Assembly (NCBI RefSeq): GCF_003951285.1
Contig: NZ_RXFQ01000001.1
Coordinates: 584,879 to 648,878, forward strand
From: Variovorax beijingensis
GTDB lineage: Bacteria; Pseudomonadota; Gammaproteobacteria; Burkholderiales; Burkholderiaceae_C
Direction of reading: 5' to 3'
DNA length: 64,000 bases
Of the stretch, positions 24,330 to 33,754 are shown one piece after another (the first letter of the stretch is position 1; the number at the start of each line of letters is the position of its first letter). The notes below the pieces were generated by a model that was given only the letters and a program-made list of their open reading frames with translations, was not told the DNA's origin and ran no database searches. A program made the position numbers and the translations under genes.

Positions 24330-25588
24330 GCCACCTCCGCCGAAGGGCGGATTTTGCCGAGGCGCCGCGCCAGGGCCATGCCCGCCAGCGAGCATGCGAG
24401 CGTGGCGGTCCACGTCCAGTGCCAGCCGCCGGCACGCAAGGCCACCCAGGCCACCGCCGGCGGCGCCAGGAACTGCCCCAGCGAAGACGCCTGCTGCATG
24501 AGTCCGACGGTGGTGGAGACCGTGGACGGACCAGGCGCCAGCCGGACCCCGAGCAGGAACAGCGTCGCCGGCACCATGCCGCCGCCCAGTGAAAAAACGC
24601 AGACCGCGGCATAGCGAAGCACCGGCGGGAGGCCGAGTGCGTCGGCGCCCTGCCCCACCTGCGCGAAGGCCGCAAAACCGCCCAGCGCCATCGCCAGGAA
24701 TCCCGCCCGGAGCAGGCGCTCGGGCGCGACGCCGCGCTGCAGCCAGCGGCCGCCCGCGACGTTGCCGGCGATGTTCATCGCCGCCGCCGCCGCAGTGAGC
24801 ACCGCGCCCCAGCCGGCCGGCACGCCGGCACCGGCATAGATGGCCGGAAGAAAGCCGATCACCGCCATCCACTGGGCCGAATACACGGCGAAGGTCAGCG
24901 CGATCATCCAGGGTGCGCGCGCTCCGACGGTGGCACGCAGTCGCAACGGCCAGCCGCCGGCCATGCCGCGCGCCGCACCCGTGCGCAACGCATCCGCGGG
25001 CACCGCCAGCCACAGCCAGAGCGCCGCGGCGGCCGACACGGCCGACAGCGTCCACCACCAGTCGGCCCATCCGCCCCAGGCGATCAGCGCCGGCCCGAAG
25101 AGCAGCGCAAGCGCAACGCCCAGCGGCATGTAGGCGCCCCATACGCCCAGCGCGGCCTTGTCCGCACCAGCAGGGGTCAATGCGCGGATCAGCCCCGGTC
25201 CCGGCATGACCGCCAGCAGAAAGCCGATGCCTTCGAGCGCGCGCAGCCCGAGCAGCCATTGCACCGCAAAGGCGCCGCCCAGGAGCCCCGCACCGACGGC
25301 GCCGCCCAGCAGGCTCGCCACCGTCAGCACCACGAGGCCGGTCAGCATGCTGCGGCGCAGACCAATCGTGTCGGCCGCGAGTCCGGCGATCAGTCCCAGG
25401 CTCATGCTCGCCACCTGCACCAGCGACAGCAGGAACCCGGCCTCGACCAGGTCGATGCCGAGCGACGCCTGCAGCGCCGGCACGGCGGGCGGCAGCTTGC
25501 CCAGGTGCAGCGCGGCGCTGACGCCGCCCAGCACCACCGCAAAAGCGGCGGCAGGGACGCGCGCGGACGCGACGGCCGCAGAACTCAT
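24326..25588 (-). CDS. MFS transporter
   Basis: A 420-aa major facilitator superfamily protein with about 12 hydrophobic helices. The N-terminal half carries the loop 2-3 motif GLAADTIGLRRSM, and RALEGIGFLLAVMPGPGL lies near helix 5. It may be a CynX/NimT-type or drug-efflux-type carrier, but substrate cannot be assigned. It overlaps dgt upstream and DUF1415 downstream by 4 bases, so its expression is coupled to both. Confidence 0.85.
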   Translation of the reverse strand: MSSAAVASARVPAAAFAVVLGGVSAALHLGKLPPAVPALQASLGIDLVEAGFLLSLVQVASMSLGLIAGLAADTIGLRRSMLTGLVVLTVASLLGGAVGAGLLGGAFAVQWLLGLRALEGIGFLLAVMPGPGLIRALTPAGADKAALGVWGAYMPLGVALALLFGPALIAWGGWADWWWTLSAVSAAAALWLWLAVPADALRTGAARGMAGGWPLRLRATVGARAPWMIALTFAVYSAQWMAVIGFLPAIYAGAGVPAGWGAVLTAAAAAMNIAGNVAGGRWLQRGVAPERLLRAGFLAMALGGFAAFAQVGQGADALGLPPVLRYAAVCVFSLGGGMVPATLFLLGVRLAPGPSTVSTTVGLMQQASSLGQFLAPPAVAWVALRAGGWHWTWTATLACSLAGMALARRLGKIRPSAEVA

Positions 25589-26715
25589 GAAATCCCTCGC
25601 CGGCCGGTCAGCCGTTCATGCTCGCGCATGGCGAAGCGGTCGGTCATGCCGGCGATGTAGTCGGCCACGGCGCGATGCCGGTCGCGGCGGTCTGCATAGG
25701 AAACAGGCATCTCGGCGCCGCGCTCCAGATAGGCTTCGAACAGTTCCCGCACCACCTGCTGCGCCTGGTCGGTGGTCTGCCTCACTTGCGGATGGCGGTA
25801 GAGGTTGCGGAACAGGAAGGCCTTGAGCTCGTTCGATTGCGCCTGCATTGTTTCGCTGAACGCGACGAGGGGCGGCGCGGTGCGCACGCCGTCGGCATCG
25901 GCCGGCCTCGCTGTTTCCAGGGCCGCGCGGGTGGCGTCGATCACATCGTAGACCTGGGCGCTCAGCATGCGCCGGATGGTTTCGTAGAGCACGCGCCGCC
26001 CTTCCAGTCGGGGATATTCGGCCAGCGCTTCGCGACGGTAGCGCTCGAACAGCTCCACCTCGCCGAGCTGCTCGACATTGATGAGCCCGGAGCGCACGCC
26101 GTCGTCGATGTCGTGCGCGTTGTAGGCGATCGCGTCGGCCAGGTTGCAAAGCTGCGCCTCGAGGCCCGGCTGCGTGCGATCCAGGAAGCGGCGCGCCACG
26201 CCGTTGGGCTCACCCGCCTCCAGGCGCTCGGCATTGGCGCGCGAGCAGTGCTTGAGGATGCCCTCGCGCGTCTCGAAGCTGAGATTCAGGCCGTCGTATT
26301 GCGGATAGCGGTGCTCCAGGGCGTCGACCACGCGCAGGCTCTGCAGGTTGTGCTCGAAGCCGCCGTGGCCTTCCATGCAGGCGTTGAGCGCGTCCTGGCC
26401 CGCATGGCCGAACGGCGTGTGGCCGAGGTCGTGCGCGAGGGCGATCGCCTCCACCAGGTCTTCGTTGATGCGCAGCGCGCGCGCGATGGAGCGGCCCAGC
26501 TGTGCGACTTCGAGCGAATGCGTGAGCCGGGTGCGAAACAGGTCGCCTTCGTGGTTCAGGAAGACCTGCGTCTTGTAGACCAGCCGCCGGAACGCGGTGG
26601 AATGCACGATGCGGTCGCGGTCACGCTGGAAGGCGTCGCGCGTGGGCGCCGGCGGCTCGGCATGGCGCCTCCCACGCGAGCGCGCCGGGTGGCAGGCATA
26701 GGCCGCGAGGCTCAT
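25585..26715 (-). CDS. dgt: Deoxyguanosinetriphosphate triphosphohydrolase-like protein
   Basis: A 376-aa HD-domain enzyme expected to hydrolyse dNTPs to nucleoside and tripolyphosphate. The HD metal residues are visible: H66 (RTRLTHSLEVAQ), H95-D96 (AHDLGHTPFGH, with H99/H104) and the distal Asp in NLADAIAYNAHDIDDG. Length is that of the shorter dGTPase-like proteins rather than the ~505-aa E. coli enzyme, so dGTP specificity is unproven. The ATG at 26715 is 22 bases after aroB. It overlaps the MFS gene by 4 bases. Confidence 0.9.
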   Translation of the reverse strand: MSLAAYACHPARSRGRRHAEPPAPTRDAFQRDRDRIVHSTAFRRLVYKTQVFLNHEGDLFRTRLTHSLEVAQLGRSIARALRINEDLVEAIALAHDLGHTPFGHAGQDALNACMEGHGGFEHNLQSLRVVDALEHRYPQYDGLNLSFETREGILKHCSRANAERLEAGEPNGVARRFLDRTQPGLEAQLCNLADAIAYNAHDIDDGVRSGLINVEQLGEVELFERYRREALAEYPRLEGRRVLYETIRRMLSAQVYDVIDATRAALETARPADADGVRTAPPLVAFSETMQAQSNELKAFLFRNLYRHPQVRQTTDQAQQVVRELFEAYLERGAEMPVSYADRRDRHRAVADYIAGMTDRFAMREHERLTGRRGIS

Positions 26716-26737
26716 CGATGCACCCTCGGCACCGCGC

Positions 26738-27850
26738 TCATTCCGCCCGGCAGCACTGCGCGAGCACTTCGCGCACCAATGCATCGGGCGCACTGCTCAC
26801 GGCGGCGGAGCCCGGCTTGTCGATCACCACGAAGCGGATCTCGCCCGCCTCGGATTTCTTGTCGACCCGCATCAGTTCGAGGTACCGGTCGGCGCCCAGC
26901 GCGGGGCCGACGGTCGGCAGGCCGGCGCGTTCGATCAGCCGCGTGAGCCGTTCGACGAACGCCGCATCGACGCCGCCGAGCCGCTGCGACAGGTGCGCCG
27001 CCATCACCATGCCGCAGCCGACCGCTTCGCCATGCAGCCACTCGCCGTAGCCCAGGCCCGACTCGACCGCATGGCCGAAGGTGTGGCCGAAGTTCAGGAT
27101 GGCACGCAGGCCGGTCTCGCGCTCGTCCTGGCCGACGACCAGCGCCTTGATCTCGCAGCTGCGCTTGACCGCGTAGGCCAGCGCGGCGGGCTCGCGTGCC
27201 ACGAGGGCGTCGACATTCGCCTCGATCCAGTCGAAGAACGCCATGTCGTGGATCGGGCCGTACTTGATGACCTCGGCCAGGCCCGCGCTCAGTTCGCGCG
27301 GCGGCAGCGTCTGCAGCGTGTCCAGGTCGCACACCACGAGCTGCGGCTGGTAGAAGGCGCCGATCATGTTCTTGCCGAGCGGGTGGTTGATGGCGGTCTT
27401 GCCGCCGACCGACGAATCGACCTGCGCCAGCAGCGTGGTCGGCACCTGAACGAAAGGCACGCCGCGCATGTAGCTGGCGGCGGCAAAGCCGGTCATGTCC
27501 CCCACCACGCCGCCGCCGAGGGCGAACAGCACGGTCTTGCGGTCGCTGCCGTGGCCGAGCAAGGCATCGAAGATCAGGTTCAGGGTCCGCAGATTCTTGT
27601 GCACCTCGCCGTCGGGCAGCTCGAGCAGGTGGACGGTGCGAAAGCGCCCGGCCAGCGCTTGGCGCAGGGCCTTGGCGTAGAGCGGCGCCACGGTGGTGTT
27701 GCTGACGACCAGCGCGCTGGCGGCCGCGGGCACGGCGGCGAAGCTCTGGGGATCGTCCAGCAGGCCGGCGCCGATCAGGATCGGGTAGCTGCGTTCGCCG
27801 AGCTGGATGTCGACGCGTTCTGGCGATGCGGAAGGTGCGGGCAATGGCAT
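26738..27850 (-). CDS. aroB: AroB, 3-dehydroquinate synthase
   Basis: A 370-aa NAD+- and divalent-metal-dependent enzyme that converts DAHP to 3-dehydroquinate, step 2 of the shikimate pathway. NAD-binding [15 protein letters not shown], the substrate segment [21 protein letters not shown] and the metal-ligand motif [11 protein letters not shown] with E and H residues are all present. The length is normal. It follows aroK by 32 bases, the usual aroKB arrangement. Confidence 0.97.
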   Translation of the reverse strand: MPLPAPSASPERVDIQLGERSYPILIGAGLLDDPQSFAAVPAAASALVVSNTTVAPLYAKALRQALAGRFRTVHLLELPDGEVHKNLRTLNLIFDALLGHGSDRKTVLFALGGGVVGDMTGFAAASYMRGVPFVQVPTTLLAQVDSSVGGKTAINHPLGKNMIGAFYQPQLVVCDLDTLQTLPPRELSAGLAEVIKYGPIHDMAFFDWIEANVDALVAREPAALAYAVKRSCEIKALVVGQDERETGLRAILNFGHTFGHAVESGLGYGEWLHGEAVGCGMVMAAHLSQRLGGVDAAFVERLTRLIERAGLPTVGPALGADRYLELMRVDKKSEAGEIRFVVIDKPGSAAVSSAPDALVREVLAQCCRAE

Positions 27851-27882
27851 GGCAGCGAGTTTAGGCGCTGCGCGCCGGCGCT

Positions 27883-28431
27883 TCAGTCGGAGGGCTCTTC
27901 GGGCGGCGTGCCCGCAGCCACGATGCCGGCAAGCTCCAGCTGCATCACGATGATGTTGACCAGCATGGCGATCGAGGGGCGCCCGGTGTCGACCACCTCG
28001 TGGGCCGTCTCGCGGTAGAGCGGATCGCGCGCATCGTGCAGTTCGCGCAGCCGGCCCAGCGGATCGGCCACCTGCAGCAGGGGCCGCTTGACGTCGTGGC
28101 GCAGGCGCCGGAACAGGTCTTCGGGCGAGGAGCGCAGGTAGATCACATGGAAGTGGTCCCGCAGCTGCCGGCGGTTGGCTTCCCGCAGCACGGCGCCGCC
28201 GCCCGTGGCCAGCACGCCGTGGGGCTGGGCGGCGAGGTCGGCAATGACCGCCTGCTCGAGGTCGCGAAAGGCAATTTCGCCCTCCCGCTCGAAGTAATCG
28301 CGGATCGAGCAGCCGATGCGCTGCTCGATCACATGGTCGGTGTCGACGAAGGGAAGGTCCAGGCGTGCGCCCAGGCGCCGGCCCACTGCGGACTTTCCGG
28401 CGCCGGGCAACCCGACGAGTGCGATCGCCAC
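27883..28431 (-). CDS. aroK: AroK, shikimate kinase
   Basis: A 182-aa kinase that phosphorylates shikimate with ATP. Walker A GLPGAGKS is at 7-14; D30/D32 (VDTDH) bind Mg2+ and shikimate; GGGAV and RPLL supply the substrate loop and lid. The Met at 28431 leaves only six residues before the P-loop, which is normal. It sits 23 bases after pilQ, so it may be read from the pil promoter. Confidence 0.95.
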   Translation of the reverse strand: MAIALVGLPGAGKSAVGRRLGARLDLPFVDTDHVIEQRIGCSIRDYFEREGEIAFRDLEQAVIADLAAQPHGVLATGGGAVLREANRRQLRDHFHVIYLRSSPEDLFRRLRHDVKRPLLQVADPLGRLRELHDARDPLYRETAHEVVDTGRPSIAMLVNIIVMQLELAGIVAAGTPPEEPSD

Positions 28432-28454
28432 GCGGTGGCTGCTACGCCCGCGCG

Positions 28455-30593
28455 TCAGCGCGCGGCGTTGCGGTCGGTAATCATCTTCGGAGTGATAAAG
28501 ACGAGCATTTCGGTCTTGTTGGCAACGCGTTCGCGCTTGCGGAACAGTGCACCCAGGTAGGGCACTTCACCCAGCACCGGCACGCGCGATTCGTCATTGG
28601 TTTCGGTGAGTTCGAAGATACCACCGATGACGACCGTGCCGCCGTTCTCGACCAGCACCTCGGTCTGCACGTGCTTGGTGTTGATGGCCGGGCCGGCCGA
28701 GGTGTTGACGCCGCGGGCATCCTTGCTCACGTCGAGCGTGAGGATGATGTTGCCTTCGGGCGTGATCTGCGGCGTGACCTCGAGCTTCAGCACCGCCTTG
28801 CGGAACGAAATGGAGGTGGCGCCGCTGGACGTGGCCTGCTGGTAGGGAATTTCCTCGCCCTGCTCGATCAGCGCCTTGGTCTGGTCGGCGGTGATGACTC
28901 GGGGGCTGGACACCAGCTTGCCCTTGCCGTCGGCCTCGAGCGCCGAGATTTCGAGGTTCAGCATGCGCGAGAAGCTCGAGTTGAACAGCGAGATCGCGAA
29001 GGTGCCAGCCGCATTGCCCGTGCCGCCGGCATCGCCTGCGGGCAGGTTGATGAAGTTGGAGTTGGTCCAGGTGGTGGTCGGGCCGGTGGTGCCGGTGCCT
29101 GTGACAGGCATCACGCCCACGGTACCGAACGCCCGGTTGCCGGACGACGAGGCAATGCGCTCGCCGGCAATGCCGCCGCCCAGCCGCACGCCCAGCGACT
29201 TGCCGAAGGTATCGGAGGCTTCCACGATGCGCGCTTCGATCAGCACCTGCCGAACCGGAATGTCGAGCTTCTGGATCAGGTCGGCCACTTGCGCCAGACG
29301 CGAGGGAATGTCCGACACGAACAGCTGGTTGGTGCGCGACTCCGCGATCACGCTGCCACGCGGGCTCAGGATGCGCGTGGTGGTGCCGGAGCCGCCACCG
29401 CCGCCGGCCGAGGCGCCGGTGCCGGTCAGGCCCTGCGCAATGGCGATCGCCTTGGTGTAGTTGAGCTGGAACGACTGGGTGCGCAGCGGCTCCAGGTTCT
29501 CGATCGCGGCCTTGGCTTCGAACTCGAGCTTTTCCTTGGCGTTGATCTCGTCCTTGGGCGCGATCCACAGCACGCTGCCGTTCTTGCGCATGCCCAGGTT
29601 CTTGGCCTGCATGATGATGTCCAGGGCCTGGTCCCAGGGCACGTCCTTCAGCCGCAGCGTCAGCGCGCCGGTGACCGAGTCGGAGGTCACGATGTTGAAG
29701 TTCGTGAAGTCGGCAATCACCTGCAGCAGCGAGCGGATCTCGATGTTCTGGAAGTTCAGCGAGAGCTTCTCGCCGGTGTAGCCCACACCCTGCGTCAGCT
29801 TGGTCGGGTCCACCTTGCGGGCGCGAACCTCCACCACGAACTGGTTTTCGCTCTGGTAGGCGCTGTGCTCCCAGTCGCCCTTGGCCTCGATCGTCATGCG
29901 CACGCGGTCGCCCGACTGTTGCGAGGTGATCAGCTGGACCGGCGTGTTGAAGTCGGCCACGTCCAGGCGGCGGCGCAGCCCCTCGGGCAGGGTCGACTTG
30001 GTGAACTCCACCACCAGGTTCCTGCCCTGCTGGCGGACATCGACGCCCACCTGGTTGTTCGGCAGGTCGACGATCACGCGGCCGGTGTTGTCCGCCCCCA
30101 GGCGGAAATCGACGTCGCGCAGCGGCAGGGTGTCGCGGTTGCGGTTCTCGGCAAAGACGGTGGGCGTGGACGACGCCAGCGCGGTGCCGGCCGCGGGTTC
30201 GAGAATCACCAGCAGCGACTTGCCCTGGATCTCGGTCTTGTATGCGGTTGCCTGCTTGAGGTTCAGCACCACCCGGCTGCGCTCGCCGGCCTGGACCACA
30301 TTGACGGAACGCAGGTTGCCCTGGTTCACCTCAATGGCGGAGCGGCCGATGGCGTTGGTGACGCCCGGAAAATCGAGCGCGATGCGCGCCGGCGTCTGCA
30401 CGACAAAGCCGGTCGGCAAGGCCGCGAGCGGCTGGGCAAGGTCGATGCGGATCACCTCCGCGCCTGACTGCGTCGAACTGGTCACCGCCTCGATGGCGTT
30501 TTGCGCATGGGCCAAAGCGAAAGCGCCAAGTGCCAGCAGACCCAGCCCCGCAGCTCGCAGCCGCTGTGCCATCGTTGATTTTTTATGATTCAT
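28455..30593 (-). CDS. pilQ: PilQ, type IV pilus secretin
   Basis: A 712-aa outer-membrane secretin through which the type IV pilus passes. After the signal peptide (cleavage near AHAQ, about residue 30) come two AMIN-type peptidoglycan-binding regions, a secretin N0/STN domain (LNFQNIEIRSLLQVIADFTNFNIV), an N1 domain and the secretin barrel domain (LEISALEADGKGKLVSSPRV ... GGIFELTE ... VPVLGEVPYLGALFR). A Gly-rich linker precedes the TTTRILSPRGSV stretch. The ATG at 30593 overlaps pilP by 4 bases. Confidence 0.96.
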   Translation of the reverse strand: MNHKKSTMAQRLRAAGLGLLALGAFALAHAQNAIEAVTSSTQSGAEVIRIDLAQPLAALPTGFVVQTPARIALDFPGVTNAIGRSAIEVNQGNLRSVNVVQAGERSRVVLNLKQATAYKTEIQGKSLLVILEPAAGTALASSTPTVFAENRNRDTLPLRDVDFRLGADNTGRVIVDLPNNQVGVDVRQQGRNLVVEFTKSTLPEGLRRRLDVADFNTPVQLITSQQSGDRVRMTIEAKGDWEHSAYQSENQFVVEVRARKVDPTKLTQGVGYTGEKLSLNFQNIEIRSLLQVIADFTNFNIVTSDSVTGALTLRLKDVPWDQALDIIMQAKNLGMRKNGSVLWIAPKDEINAKEKLEFEAKAAIENLEPLRTQSFQLNYTKAIAIAQGLTGTGASAGGGGGSGTTTRILSPRGSVIAESRTNQLFVSDIPSRLAQVADLIQKLDIPVRQVLIEARIVEASDTFGKSLGVRLGGGIAGERIASSSGNRAFGTVGVMPVTGTGTTGPTTTWTNSNFINLPAGDAGGTGNAAGTFAISLFNSSFSRMLNLEISALEADGKGKLVSSPRVITADQTKALIEQGEEIPYQQATSSGATSISFRKAVLKLEVTPQITPEGNIILTLDVSKDARGVNTSAGPAINTKHVQTEVLVENGGTVVIGGIFELTETNDESRVPVLGEVPYLGALFRKRERVANKTEMLVFITPKMITDRNAAR

Positions 30594-31132
30594 TTCGCAC
30601 TCTCTTGCAGCTGCAATGTCGCCACGCGTTCGATCCATTCACCGGCGGCGTCCTGCACGATTTCACGCAGGGCGACTTCGGTTTCGTTGATACGGGTAAT
30701 GCGCCCGTAGTTGAGGCCCAGGTACTCGCCCACCCGCACCTTGTAGAGCAGCTTGTCGACACGAACCAGCGCCACCGGCTGGCCGTTGCGGTTCATGCTG
30801 CCCACCATGGCCATGGAGTCGAGCGGGAAGGCTTCGAGCGCTTCCTTGCGGCGCACCAGCTCGGGTGCGATCAACTCCGACGTGCTGGGCTGGTTCGATT
30901 CCCGGCGCAGCGCCTGGGTCAGCTTCAGCAGGTTGAACGGCTCGAATGCCGCGCCCTCGGTGTAGGCCTGGGGGGTGAATTTCTTGGGTTCCGTGATCGG
31001 CGGCACCGTGGGCTTGACCTGGGCGCGCTGCTCGACCATCCAGCGGCGCAGGTCTTCCTGCTCCGAATCGGCGCAGGCGCTCAGGCCCAGGGCGGCCGCG
31101 ACGAGCCACAGGAGGTTGGCGGTCGTCCTCAT
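30590..31132 (-). CDS. pilP: PilP, type IV pilus inner-membrane lipoprotein
   Basis: A 180-aa lipoprotein with lipobox GLSAC (Cys20). PilP links the PilN/PilO inner-membrane complex to the PilQ secretin. The long disordered N-terminal part (PTVPPITEPKKF) is followed by the family HR domain with PLDSMAMVG, VRVDKLLYKVRVGEYLGLNYGRI and the final WIERVATLQLQ strand. It overlaps pilQ and pilO by 4 bases each. Confidence 0.95.
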   Translation of the reverse strand: MRTTANLLWLVAAALGLSACADSEQEDLRRWMVEQRAQVKPTVPPITEPKKFTPQAYTEGAAFEPFNLLKLTQALRRESNQPSTSELIAPELVRRKEALEAFPLDSMAMVGSMNRNGQPVALVRVDKLLYKVRVGEYLGLNYGRITRINETEVALREIVQDAAGEWIERVATLQLQESAK

Positions 31133-31812
31133 TTCTTCGCCTTCGGCGCCGCGGCGCGTTTCTGGGCCGCGCGCTCTTCGTCATCGAGATAGCGGTAGGT
31201 GCGTGCCGTGGCATCCATCGTGAGGGTGCCGTCCTTGTCTTTTTGTTGCGGGGTGATCGTGAGGTTGTTCAGCGTCACGATGCGCGAAAGGCTCGCGACA
31301 TCGGCGGCGAAGGAGCCGATGTCGTGGTAGCGGCCGGTCACGCGCACGGCGATCGGCAGCTCCGCGTAATAGTCCTTCACCGAGACCTGGCCCGGACGGA
31401 ACAGCTCGAACTGCAGGCTGCGCCCGAGGCCGGCCTGGTTGATGTCGGACAGCAATGCGTCCATTTCCGCCTTGCTGGGCAGCTGCTTCTCGAGCAGCGT
31501 CACGTATTGCTGCACCTGCTCGCGCTGCTTCTTCAGCAGATCGAGATTGGCGGCCAGCGCCACCTTCTTCTGGTAGTCGGCCCGCAGCGTGACTTCCTTG
31601 GCGCGCTCGCTCTCGAGCTCGTCGTTCGAATTGGTCAGCCACAGGAACCACAGGCCGGCGAGCACCAGGGCGGTCACCGCCAGGCACAGCGCGTAGCGGG
31701 GCACCGCCGGCCAAGCGGACGGGTCGTTCGGGTTGAGGTTGCGGAACTGGTCGCCGAAGCCGCGCAGCGCCGCGCCGACGTCCATTTTTTGAGAGGGGCG
31801 ATTGCTTGCCAT
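31129..31812 (-). CDS. pilO: PilO, type IV pilus inner-membrane assembly protein
   Basis: A 227-aa bitopic membrane protein with a cytoplasmic start, one transmembrane helix (about residues 42-66) and a coiled-coil followed by a ferredoxin-like periplasmic domain. It heterodimerises with PilN. The segment LLEKQLPSKAEMDALLSDINQAGLGR, then FELFRPGQ and LPIAVRVTGRYHDIGSFAADVASLSRIV, is typical of the family. The C-terminus is Lys/Ala-rich. It overlaps pilP by 4 bases and lies 7 bases after pilN. Confidence 0.95.
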   Translation of the reverse strand: MASNRPSQKMDVGAALRGFGDQFRNLNPNDPSAWPAVPRYALCLAVTALVLAGLWFLWLTNSNDELESERAKEVTLRADYQKKVALAANLDLLKKQREQVQQYVTLLEKQLPSKAEMDALLSDINQAGLGRSLQFELFRPGQVSVKDYYAELPIAVRVTGRYHDIGSFAADVASLSRIVTLNNLTITPQQKDKDGTLTMDATARTYRYLDDEERAAQKRAAAPKAKK

Positions 31813-31819
31813 GATCCGT

Positions 31820-32440
31820 CTACCCCTTGACTGGCGCCGCTGCGGCCAGCGCCTTGTCGGCTGCGGCCTTCTGCGCGTCGGTCGGCCGCTTGAGGCCGAT
31901 GCGCATGGTGAAGTTCGCCACGCGGCGCTGGTCGCGCTGACTCAGGCTCACCGTCGCGGAAGTGATTTCGACCAGCTCGGGCTTGACCAGCCACGGACTG
32001 TTGTTCCCCAGGTTGCGCAGCAGCTCCGAGACGCGCTCGTTCGACTGCGCCATGCCCTGCAGCGTGACGGTCTGGTTGTCCTGCTTCATGCTGGTCAGGT
32101 AGACGCCGTCGGGCAGCTGGCGGACCAGTTCGTTGAGCAGGTGCACCGGCAGGTTGCGGTCGCCCTGGAGGTCTTCGACCGCCTGCTGGCGTGCGCGCAG
32201 CGCGGCAATTTCTTCCTGCAGGGTCGAGATTTCCTTGATTTCGACTTCGAGCTTGGTGATCTCGGTCTTCAGGAAATTGTTCTTGTCCTGCTGGGCCGAG
32301 ATCTGCGCCTCGAACCAGAGATAGCCCAGGCCGGCGATCAGAACGCCGAGCACTGCGGCCGCGCCCAGGGTGCCGTAGAACGCCTCGCGGCGCCGCTTGC
32401 GTGCGGCTTCGCGGTGCGGAAGCAGGTTGATGAGGATCAC
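31820..32440 (-). CDS. pilN: PilN, type IV pilus inner-membrane assembly protein (GTG start)
   Basis: A 206-aa bitopic protein. The GTG at 32440 gives MILINLLPHREAARKRRRE, the invariant PilN N-terminus that docks into PilM. It is followed by one membrane helix (about 24-43), a coiled coil and a ferredoxin-like domain with VYLTSMKQDNQTVTLQGMAQSN. The start overlaps the pilM stop as GTGA, so PilM and PilN are translationally coupled. Confidence 0.95.
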   Translation of the reverse strand: MILINLLPHREAARKRRREAFYGTLGAAAVLGVLIAGLGYLWFEAQISAQQDKNNFLKTEITKLEVEIKEISTLQEEIAALRARQQAVEDLQGDRNLPVHLLNELVRQLPDGVYLTSMKQDNQTVTLQGMAQSNERVSELLRNLGNNSPWLVKPELVEITSATVSLSQRDQRRVANFTMRIGLKRPTDAQKAAADKALAAAAPVKG

Positions 32441-33516
32441 TGCACGAACCTCCGCATGGCCAGGCCGCAAGAGGTCAGGTAAGAAGGCGCTTCGCGCCGG
32501 ACCTTCTTCTCGCGGATGTTCGGACCCAGTTCCATGCCGTCGAACGGGTTCACGAGCGAACAGGCGAACGAGGTCTGGCGCGTCACGGCACTGGTCAGGC
32601 TGGGCAGCGAGGCCGAGCCGCCTGCAAGCAGCACGTAGTCCACGCGGTTGTGGGGCGTGCTGGTGAAGAAGAACTGCAGCGCACGGGCAATTTCCTGCGC
32701 GATGCTTTCCACGAAGGGCTTCAGGACGCCCGAGCCGTAGTCGTCGGGCAGATCGCCGCTGCGCTTCTTGGCCTCGGCCTCTTCGGCCGAGAAACCGTAC
32801 TGGCGCACGATCAGCTGGGTCAGCTGCGCGCCGCCGAAGGCCTGGTCGCGGTCGTACAGCACTTCCTGGTTGCGCAGCACCTGCATGCTGGTGGTGAAGG
32901 CGCCCACTTCGAATAGCGCCACCACGGCATCGAGGCCCTTGCCCGGCAATTGCTCGATCAGGCGGGCGGTCGCAAGGCGGGAAGCGTAGGACTCGACGTC
33001 GAGGATCACCGCCTTCAGCCCGGCCGCTTCGGCCAGGCCTTCGCGGTCCTGGACCTTTTCCTTGCGGGACGCGGCAATCAGCACCTCGACGTCGCCGGCA
33101 GAGGCGGTGCTCTGCCCGGTCACGCAGAAATCGAGGCTGACTTCGTCGAGCGAGAACGGGATGTACTGGTTGGCTTCGGACTCGACCTGGATTTCGAGCT
33201 CCTGCTCGCTCATGCCGCCGGGAAGAATGATCTTCTTGGTGATGACCGCCGAAGGAGGCAGCGCCAGCGCGACGTTGCGGGTACGGGTACCGCTCTTGCG
33301 CACGACGCGGCGGACGGCTTCGGCCACTTCGTCGAACTTCTCGACGTTGCCGTCGGTGATCCAGCCCCGCTCCAGGGGTTCGATCGCGCAGCGCTCGAGA
33401 ACCAGCTTGCCACTGGCTTCACGGCCGAGCTCGACCAGCTTCACGCTGGAGGAACTGACATCCAGGCCGAGCATGGGGGCGTTCTGACGGCGAAACAATG
33501 ATCCGAAAGCAGCCAA
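32437..33516 (-). CDS. pilM: PilM, actin-like type IV pilus assembly ATPase (TTG start)
   Basis: A 359-aa cytosolic protein of the actin/FtsA fold that binds the PilN tail and ATP. Landmarks are LGLDVSSSSVKLVEL (phosphate 1), the AVVALFEVGAFTTSM phosphate 2 region and YVLLAGGSASLPSL near the end. I chose the TTG at 33516 because a strong ribosome site lies 6 bases upstream and the resulting start AAFGSLFRRQNAPMLG matches PilM proteins, which usually have this SLFRR segment. The first ATG (33474) has no ribosome site and would give 345 aa. Confidence 0.93.
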   Translation of the reverse strand: MAAFGSLFRRQNAPMLGLDVSSSSVKLVELGREASGKLVLERCAIEPLERGWITDGNVEKFDEVAEAVRRVVRKSGTRTRNVALALPPSAVITKKIILPGGMSEQELEIQVESEANQYIPFSLDEVSLDFCVTGQSTASAGDVEVLIAASRKEKVQDREGLAEAAGLKAVILDVESYASRLATARLIEQLPGKGLDAVVALFEVGAFTTSMQVLRNQEVLYDRDQAFGGAQLTQLIVRQYGFSAEEAEAKKRSGDLPDDYGSGVLKPFVESIAQEIARALQFFFTSTPHNRVDYVLLAGGSASLPSLTSAVTRQTSFACSLVNPFDGMELGPNIREKKVRREAPSYLTSCGLAMRRFVQ

Positions 33517-33522
33517 GTTAGG

Positions 33523-33529
33523 TCCCTTT
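33523..33529 (-). promoter_or_regulatory. Ribosome binding site that decides the pilM TTG start
   Basis: AAAGGGA on the minus strand, six bases upstream of the TTG at 33516. No comparable site precedes the later in-frame ATG at 33474. Confidence 0.65.
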
Positions 33530-33725
33530 ACCCCTGCATTTGTAACCAATGGAAAAATTTGCGTTCGGTTGCATGCTAGCAGCAGACGTAGCGGCGACCA
33601 AACAACCCACGCCGGCAAAATGGCGGACCGTTGTCAAAAGCTGACGCCGAAGCCACATTTGGTAACTTTTGGTTTAGCCCGCAACGATGCACCCAAGTTC
33701 GGCCCGAGGCAAGGGGGCGGCTTTT

Positions 33726-33731
33726 TATAAT
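33726..33731 (+). promoter_or_regulatory. Candidate -10 element for mrcA
   Basis: A perfect TATAAT 24 bases before the mrcA ATG. The expected -35 window (about 33702-33708) is GC-rich and shows no TTGACA-like match, so the call rests on the -10 alone. The whole divergent pilM-mrcA gap (33517-33754) is the longest non-coding stretch in the window and otherwise shows nothing I can name. Confidence 0.4.
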
Positions 33732-33754
33732 GTGCGGTGACTCCCCGGGCCCAC

